Program-made: the position numbers and the translations under genes
Shown here: in pieces, positions 58,800 through 64,000 of the stretch
How positions within the stretch are numbered: the first letter of the stretch is position 1
Layout: the number at the start of each line of letters is the position of its first letter
DNA from: Alteromonas sp. BL110
GTDB taxonomy: Bacteria > Pseudomonadota > Gammaproteobacteria > Enterobacterales > Alteromonadaceae
Direction of reading: 5' to 3'
Length of the DNA: 64,000 bases
Assembly: GCF_003443615.1 (NCBI RefSeq)
Contig: NZ_CP031967.1
Span: 682,001 to 746,000, forward strand
The notes under the pieces: model-generated
Databases searched by the model: none
Seen by the model: the letters and a program-made list of their open reading frames with translations, nothing else
What the model was told of the DNA's origin: nothing

Positions 58800-59165
58800 T
58801 TAGTGCATTAGGCTGTATGCGCTATCGCCCCAACCTACTAAGCTGCTATTTCTAAAAACAAGGGGCGTACATTCGTCTTTCGTCGTTATACCATCGCCCA
58901 TTGTTTTTTGTGTGCGGTAATATAGTACGCGATATGTACCATCTTGCTTTTCAAAAAGTTCGTTAAAGTCTGCAACGCCCATTTTTCTTAAAACACTCTC
59001 ATAACTCGCGCCAGTCTCTAGGTTTGCGATATGTTTGCGATTATTAAACTCTCTATCTTCCCAATCAGCGCCATAGTGACTATCCGAACCGCCACCTACA
59101 GACACGACACAGCCAGAAAGCAAAGCTGAAGATGCTAAAGCGACAGAAAGAAGAACCGTTTTCAT
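58800..59165 (-). CDS. DUF3192 family lipoprotein
   Basis: The 121-residue protein starts with a lipoprotein signal (lipobox LLSGC, Cys19) and so is likely anchored in the envelope. The mature part contains WEDREFNNRKHIANLETGAS and the family-typical VLYYRTQ...GDGITTKDECTPLVF and LVGWGDSAY. DUF3192 proteins resemble small BamE/SmpA-like folds but their function is unknown. It is an isolated gene. Confidence 0.82.
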   Translation of the reverse strand: MKTVLLSVALASSALLSGCVVSVGGGSDSHYGADWEDREFNNRKHIANLETGASYESVLRKMGVADFNELFEKQDGTYRVLYYRTQKTMGDGITTKDECTPLVFRNSSLVGWGDSAYSLMH

Positions 59166-59540
59166 GTGAATTCCTTAAATATTGTGTTGGTTTTATTTTT
59201 AAGTTTAGAGCCTAATGGCCTTACAGTTGCAAACCTAAGTGTTGCAAGCATTCTCAATACTTATACCCATTTAAAGTATCGCCCCTGCTATGTGAATCGA
59301 CACTGAATGCAGACTGCTCCGTTTATGTTTCATCCACTTAATGGTGTGAACTAACGTGATTTAAAACTAAATAAACAAGAATAGTACCAAAAGCATATCT
59401 ATCTGATTTACATGACTTTTATCTTTCCACCCAGCTTTCGCACATCCAAAAAAATAGTGAAATCAGTAACTTATTAGTGAAATTGACTATGTGAACAAGC
59501 TACACTAGCTATATTCGCGATCTTCAAACATTTTACTCTC
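59166..59540. other. Intergenic region, no recognised gene
   Basis: This 375-bp region lies between two divergent genes. It is AT-rich and should contain both promoters. I see no hairpin, tRNA or credible small frame with a ribosome binding site. Confidence 0.5.
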
Positions 59541-59852
59541 ATGTCAAATTCGAACTTACAGCAACTTCACGTTTTGTGTCTTCAAATGTATAAGGAAGGC
59601 AAAGCACCAACGGTAGGCATTTTAAGGTCTAAAGCCCCATTTAAGGTGTCAGTAACAGAAGCTATTGAAGCAATAAAGCGTTTCAATGCACATAAGCCTC
59701 AGCTTGACGCCACCGGTAAAGAAAACCCATCTGAACAAAACACGTCGCTTAATACACGCCGAACAGACAGCCTTCAAACGCGTGTGGAAACTTTAGAAAA
59801 AGAAGTCGCCGAATTAAAACAGACACTACTTAAAATGATGAATGCTCAGTAA
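59541..59852 (+). CDS. Hypothetical protein, 103 aa, putative helical domain plus coiled coil
   Basis: The N-terminal half (GKAPTVGILRSKAPFKVSVTE described as a region near residues 20-40, then AIEAIKRF) looks loosely like the winged or helix-turn-helix start of KfrA-type DNA-binding proteins. A polar linker follows, then a heptad-patterned helix (LQTRVETLEKEVAELKQTLL) typical of a dimerising coiled coil. I do not recognise a named family, and DNA binding is only a suggestion. It is convergent with syd. Confidence 0.7.
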   Translation: MSNSNLQQLHVLCLQMYKEGKAPTVGILRSKAPFKVSVTEAIEAIKRFNAHKPQLDATGKENPSEQNTSLNTRRTDSLQTRVETLEKEVAELKQTLLKMMNAQ

Positions 59853-59914
59853 GCACAAGTGCTAACTAGGAAAGTAGCGACCGTTTGTAAGTATGTTGTG
59901 TAACGCCGCTTGCT

Positions 59915-60457
59915 TTAAGGACGAGGAGTAAGTTGCTCAAGAAATGCAGCAAGCGACGGGGCAAGAATTTTAGCTGGCTCTTTTCCTACCTGTTCCAATG
60001 CAACTTCACCGCTTTCATTGACAACCGATAATATGAAATCTTCTTCGTCTGTTAATCCGAAAAACAACGTAGGCGCTTGCTTTAGCCTTTGCTTCATTAA
60101 CAAATGACCGATTAAATTTTGTTGAAGCCTTTCAAAGTCTTCGCTGTTAAACACTTGAAGTAATTCACAGCTACCTTGAGGCGCCATTGCTTTCAAATTG
60201 TCGCTGTAATAACGGGTGAAAAACTGACAATAATCTGTATTTAGTTTAAGAGTCAGGGCTTCTTCAACATTATCAAAAGAATGTGGCGGAGATTGTAGCA
60301 CGGGCGTCCAGCTGACGGGCTCGCCGTCACTAGCACTGGTTTTGTAGCAAGGCGATGGCCACTCGCTGTCAAATGCGATTTTTAACCCTTCACCCTCAGC
60401 TTGTTCGACATAAGATGATACAAATTTATCTAATTGTGCAGGAATTGTTAGAGCCAT
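59915..60457 (-). CDS. syd: SecY-interacting protein Syd
   Basis: Syd is a peripheral inner-membrane protein that binds SecY and may monitor translocon assembly. The diagnostic C-terminal half reads RLQQNLIGHLLMKQRLKQAP, then TLFFGLTDEEDFILSV and LAPSLAAFLEQL. The WPSPCY and ALTLKLNTDYCQFFTRYYSD regions are also present. The start at ATG 60457 (MALTIPAQLDKF) gives 180 residues (E. coli 181). An upstream in-frame ATG at 60496 would precede the GAGGG ribosome binding site. It is divergent from queF, as in E. coli. Confidence 0.93.
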   Translation of the reverse strand: MALTIPAQLDKFVSSYVEQAEGEGLKIAFDSEWPSPCYKTSASDGEPVSWTPVLQSPPHSFDNVEEALTLKLNTDYCQFFTRYYSDNLKAMAPQGSCELLQVFNSEDFERLQQNLIGHLLMKQRLKQAPTLFFGLTDEEDFILSVVNESGEVALEQVGKEPAKILAPSLAAFLEQLTPRP

Positions 60458-60619
60458 TTTGACGTTACCCTCGTATTTTTGGGGTACACTATACAACTAA
60501 ACAGTTAAGTCAATACTGGGGTCGCTTAGTCTGTACTGCTAGTTCATAACGTAACCTCGTAAAATTACGCTGTAGCGGAACGCCTGTTAGCACTTCAAGT
60601 AGATAGATGAAAGGTTCTT

Positions 60620-61480
60620 ATGTCGACTGACAATTCGCCTCAAAAAATTATTATCTCCGCACCTGATGACCTATCGCTGGGCAAACAGGTCGATTATGAA
60701 TTTGAATACAACCCAAGCTTATTGCAAGGGGTACCTCGCAGTTTAAGCCGGGATACGTTAGCCCTGGCCGATTCACAATTACCGTTTGATGGGATAGACA
60801 CTTGGACGGGATACGAACTTTCTTGGCTTAATGAAAAAGGGAAGCCTAATGTAGCAATTTTGGAGTGTCATGTTCCTATTACTTCCCCAAACCTTATTGA
60901 ATCAAAATCTTTCAAGCTATATTTGAATAGCTTCAATCAATCAAAGTTTGATTCACCAGAAGAAGTACAAAAAGTGCTTCAAGCGGATCTATCTAAGTGT
61001 GCAGGTGAGCAGGTTCAGGTAAAACTCATTCTCCCTCAACAATTTTCTTCGTTGCAATTTAAAGAGTTTGAGGGAGTTTTGTTGGACAATCTTGATGTGG
61101 AAATCGAGCAGTACTCTCCTAATACGCAGTTTTTAGCGGTTAGCGAAAATAACGTCAATACCCAAGAAACCCTCGTTTCTCATTTACTTAAATCTAATTG
61201 TTTAATCACAAGTCAGCCAGATTGGGCTAGTATTCAAATTAGGTATGAAGGAAAAGCCCTTGATCATGAAGGGCTTTTAAAATATCTGATTAGCTTTAGG
61301 CAGCACAATGAATTTCATGAGCAATGCGTTGAGCGTATCTACAGCGACATTATGCAGCATTGCAGGCCCACTAAGTTAACAGTGTGTGCCCGTTATACTC
61401 GGCGCGGGGGGTTAGATATCAACCCTTTCCGGTCGAATTTTGAAGCACCTTATGCCAATCATCGTCAGGCACGTCAGTAA
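60620..61480 (+). CDS. queF: NADPH-dependent 7-cyano-7-deazaguanine reductase QueF
   Basis: QueF reduces preQ0 to preQ1 in queuosine synthesis. This is the long (YqcD-type) form of 286 residues (E. coli 282). The substrate-binding motif ESKSFKLYLNSFN is at ~94-106. The thioimide-forming cysteine is Cys194 in SNCLITSQPDW, with Asp201 seven residues later. The C-terminal TVCARYTRRGGLDINPFRS is conserved. It lies between syd and a diguanylate cyclase, then ppnN. Confidence 0.97.
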   Translation: MSTDNSPQKIIISAPDDLSLGKQVDYEFEYNPSLLQGVPRSLSRDTLALADSQLPFDGIDTWTGYELSWLNEKGKPNVAILECHVPITSPNLIESKSFKLYLNSFNQSKFDSPEEVQKVLQADLSKCAGEQVQVKLILPQQFSSLQFKEFEGVLLDNLDVEIEQYSPNTQFLAVSENNVNTQETLVSHLLKSNCLITSQPDWASIQIRYEGKALDHEGLLKYLISFRQHNEFHEQCVERIYSDIMQHCRPTKLTVCARYTRRGGLDINPFRSNFEAPYANHRQARQ

Positions 61481-61554
61481 TACAGCGATGAAGCACACAA
61501 TCAAAAGCTAACTAAATCGCGACGGTAATTGCGAATTAGAACAAAGACGAGATT

Positions 61555-63111
61555 ATGGAAGCAAAACAATTACAAGCCCTAAAACAAAATAACGCGCTTC
61601 TTTGTCAATTTATCGTGAAGCTCTCTGCATTTTATGAGGGCTTTTCCGATAAAATAGATACTGAACTTAAGGTACTGCGCGGCCACCTTTCAGGCACACC
61701 TAATTTTAGTCTAGCCGCTGTTAGCATTGAAAAGCTTAATAAGTCTCTTCAGCATCAAGAAATTACCTTAAGAAAGTACAGTATTGATACCGTTTCGTCG
61801 CTAGAAGATGCAATGAAACAGCTGCAGAAAATTGTCTTTGAAGACAGCGAACTGAAAGGGCTTACTACACAAGAGTTAATTAAACTAAACCAGCCTGTAG
61901 GCGATATATTCAGTATCTATAAGCTTTACGCCAAAGCCATTGCTCTTCATCGTATTGCGCTGAATAAAGAAATGATAGGGCTTGAACAACCTGAAACAGT
62001 AGAAGCTAGACCAGAAAAAAAAGAAAGCGCTACAGCTGGCTCAATCAAAGATGAAAACCCTCACTACCGTTCTATTTTAGTTGAGCTTAACCATCTAATT
62101 ACTTCTTATGCTCAGAAAAAACCAAGTGATCAGCAGCTTAATGATATTAAGCAACGTCTTGATGAAGGTATGGATAATGAGCAGCTACTTAAGAGTTGCG
62201 TTGTAATTTTACGCATGATCGTGCAAGACGCAATGTCAGAGGCAAGCTTAACAGGGAAAGTGATTCAAAGCCTTCATCGTTCACTTGGCGAAATAAGCAA
62301 CGACGTGAATACAACCATAGAAAATAGCCAAGTACAGTTCGAGCAACGCAAAGCTGGTACAGAGCAAATTAAACGGCATATTAGTTATATTGAGGAAACT
62401 GTATCAGAGAGCGACTCCTTAGAATCACTGAAAGAGCAAACCCAGCTTCGCGTAGAAAAACTTGTCGCAACCTTAAGCGAGCAGCAAGACAGCGATGAGC
62501 AGGGGCAAGAAGCACTTTTGGCTCTGTTATCGACCATGCAATCGCGCATCGATACATTGCAACAGCAAACCAGTGTTTATAAAAAGAAGCTGGCTGAGCA
62601 AGCGATGCAAAGTCGCACCGACCCGCTCACACGTTTACCAAATAGACAGGCTTATAACGAGAAACTGGATGCCGCTTTTGCTAACTATAAGGAAAATGGA
62701 ACAACACTTGCAGTCGCCGTTGTAGATATCGATCATTTCAAATCTATCAACGATAGATTTGGCCACGCCGCCGGAGACAAAACCCTTCAAGTGGTGAGTA
62801 AGTTTTTGAAACAAAACCTTTCTGAAAACGACTTTGTTGCGCGGTGGGGAGGAGAAGAGTTCGTGATGCTACTGCCTGAATCGCAGATGACAGAGATTGA
62901 CGAAAAGCTCAATGAAATTAGAACTAAACTGGCTGCTATGCCGTTTAAATTTAAGCAAGAGAAAGTAAAAATCACTGCATCATTTGGCGCGTCCTGCTTT
63001 GGTAATGAAGACACAACAGAAACGGTTTTTGAGCGCGCGGATGAATACCTCTATAAAGCGAAGCGAAACGGTCGCAACCTTGTAGTAACTGATTTAAGCA
63101 CTGACTTATAG
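61555..63111 (+). CDS. Diguanylate cyclase with long helical N-terminal region, no canonical I-site
   Basis: The 518-residue soluble protein has ~340 N-terminal residues of helical, Gln/Glu-rich coiled-coil character with no membrane segment. A complete GGDEF domain follows: DPLTRLPNRQAY, DIDHFKSINDRFGHAAGD, and the active-site RWGGEEFVMLLPE near residue 431. The I-site position five residues before GGEEF reads SEND rather than RxxD, so feedback inhibition by c-di-GMP is probably lost. It is inserted between queF and ppnN, which are adjacent in E. coli. Confidence 0.92.
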   Translation: MEAKQLQALKQNNALLCQFIVKLSAFYEGFSDKIDTELKVLRGHLSGTPNFSLAAVSIEKLNKSLQHQEITLRKYSIDTVSSLEDAMKQLQKIVFEDSELKGLTTQELIKLNQPVGDIFSIYKLYAKAIALHRIALNKEMIGLEQPETVEARPEKKESATAGSIKDENPHYRSILVELNHLITSYAQKKPSDQQLNDIKQRLDEGMDNEQLLKSCVVILRMIVQDAMSEASLTGKVIQSLHRSLGEISNDVNTTIENSQVQFEQRKAGTEQIKRHISYIEETVSESDSLESLKEQTQLRVEKLVATLSEQQDSDEQGQEALLALLSTMQSRIDTLQQQTSVYKKKLAEQAMQSRTDPLTRLPNRQAYNEKLDAAFANYKENGTTLAVAVVDIDHFKSINDRFGHAAGDKTLQVVSKFLKQNLSENDFVARWGGEEFVMLLPESQMTEIDEKLNEIRTKLAAMPFKFKQEKVKITASFGASCFGNEDTTETVFERADEYLYKAKRNGRNLVVTDLSTDL

Positions 63112-63121
63112 GGTGTGAAGT

Positions 63122-64000
63122 ATGAAGAAAGTACAGCTTAACCCCGTTGGCTCGATGAGTCAGCTTTCACAAGTAGAAGTCTCTCGACTGCAAGACACAA
63201 CGAATAGCGAGCTCTTTGCTATGTTCAGGAACTGCTGCCTTGCAGTATTGAACAGCGGTGTGGATGAAGATAACTTTGAAGCGCTTTTCGCCCCTTTTGA
63301 GAATTTTGAAATAAAACTCATACGCCGTGAGCGAGGCGTAAAGATTGAGCTTGTTAATCCGCCGGAAGTCGCATTTGTAGACGAAAAGCTTGTTCGCGGT
63401 GTTCATGAGCATTTATTTGCTGTTCTACGCGATTTGCTTTACATGGGCAATAAGTATGCTTTTCTTCATCAAACAGCGCCTGCTGAGGGGAACGAGATCA
63501 CCGATATGGTGTTCGACATGCTGCGTCACGCTAAAGCGCTTGAAGGTAACGATAGCGTAAATACGATAGTGTGCTGGGGCGGTCACTCTATCAATCAAGT
63601 CGAGTATAAGTACACGAAAGAAGTGGGCTATCAACTAGGCCTGCGCGATATGAATATTTGTACTGGATGTGGTCCCGGCGCAATGAAAGGTCCAATGAAA
63701 GGGGCGACGATAGGTCATGCCAAGCAACGTCACAAATCCGGTCGATACATAGGTATTTCTGAACCCAGTATTATTGCCGCAGAGCCGCCTAATGCGATTG
63801 TGAACGAGCTTATTATCATGCCAGATATCGAAAAGCGTTTAGAAGCCTTCGTGAGATTAGGGCATGGTATCATTGTATTCCCTGGCGGCGTAGGAACAGC
63901 TGAAGAACTGCTTTATTTACTTGGTATATTGATGAATGAGCGCAACGCGCAACAACCATTCCCCTTTATTTTAACCGGTCCTGCAGGCAGCGAAGAGTAT
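63122..64000 (+). CDS. ppnN: Nucleotide 5'-monophosphate nucleosidase PpnN, 3'-truncated by the window
   Basis: PpnN (YgdH) hydrolyses purine and pyrimidine nucleoside monophosphates to base and ribose-5-phosphate and is a target of (p)ppGpp in E. coli. 293 codons are visible of an expected ~450. The protein begins [17 protein letters not shown], and the N-terminal PpnN domain leads into the LOG-like Rossmann core with [15 protein letters not shown] and the [15 protein letters not shown] motif. The frame runs open off the right edge. The start is 10 bp after the preceding stop, so it may be co-transcribed with the diguanylate cyclase. Confidence 0.95.
   Translation, partial: MKKVQLNPVGSMSQLSQVEVSRLQDTTNSELFAMFRNCCLAVLNSGVDEDNFEALFAPFENFEIKLIRRERGVKIELVNPPEVAFVDEKLVRGVHEHLFAVLRDLLYMGNKYAFLHQTAPAEGNEITDMVFDMLRHAKALEGNDSVNTIVCWGGHSINQVEYKYTKEVGYQLGLRDMNICTGCGPGAMKGPMKGATIGHAKQRHKSGRYIGISEPSIIAAEPPNAIVNELIIMPDIEKRLEAFVRLGHGIIVFPGGVGTAEELLYLLGILMNERNAQQPFPFILTGPAGSEEY

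Overview
The window looks like chromosomal DNA of a marine gammaproteobacterium of the Alteromonas type. The housekeeping proteins are clearly gammaproteobacterial. Gene order follows Escherichia coli closely over two blocks (tilS to rpsB/map/glnD/dapD, and yqcA-truC-yqcC ... syd-queF-ppnN). DUF3549, DUF3301 and DUF3192 genes and a very large Ig-repeat adhesin fit Alteromonadales. The genus is inferred from the sequence, not tested by a search.

Layout. 1-16213: the 3' part (over 5,400 codons) of a giant repeat adhesin whose start lies outside the window. It holds about 31 Ig-like repeats of one type, four 171-residue composite repeats, five near-identical 88-residue repeats, and a two-copy C-terminal module. 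16406-16480: tRNA-Arg(CCT). 16.6-25.4 kb: small unrecognised genes, smrA, purL, mltF, tadA and a PspB-like gene. 25.4-28.6 kb: a CPA2 cation/proton antiporter and a diguanylate cyclase. 28.7-48.6 kb: a long minus-strand block running, in transcription order, rpsB-tsf, pyrH-frr-uppS-cdsA-dxr-rseP-bamA-skp, fabZ-lpxA-lpxB-rnhB-dnaE-accA, tilS. It covers translation, isoprenoid and phospholipid precursors, outer-membrane assembly, lipid A, fatty acid synthesis and replication. 49.0-53.6 kb: map, glnD, dapD on the plus strand. 53.6-64.0 kb: the yqcA-truC-yqcC / syd-queF-ppnN neighbourhood, with a non-coding RNA in the middle.

Most notable items. (1) 57031-57678, minus strand, is a CsrB-family RNA. 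It shows about 49 GGA triplets, many in hairpin loops, a strong terminator, and an upstream 36-bp palindrome containing a GacA/UvrY-type box. It sits in the same neighbourhood as E. coli csrB but appears much longer than the 369-nt E. coli RNA. (2) lpxA is broken as written by one extra base in a C run. (3) lpxD is absent from its usual place between skp and fabZ, where about 200 bp with four inverted repeats is found instead. (4) The adhesin is extreme in size and repeat homogeneity. Several small genes of about 40 to 50 codons with good ribosome binding sites or regulatory sites are also listed.

Possible connections (inference): CsrB would titrate the regulator CsrA, whose known targets in related bacteria include diguanylate cyclases and biofilm functions. 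The window carries two diguanylate cyclases and a biofilm-type adhesin.
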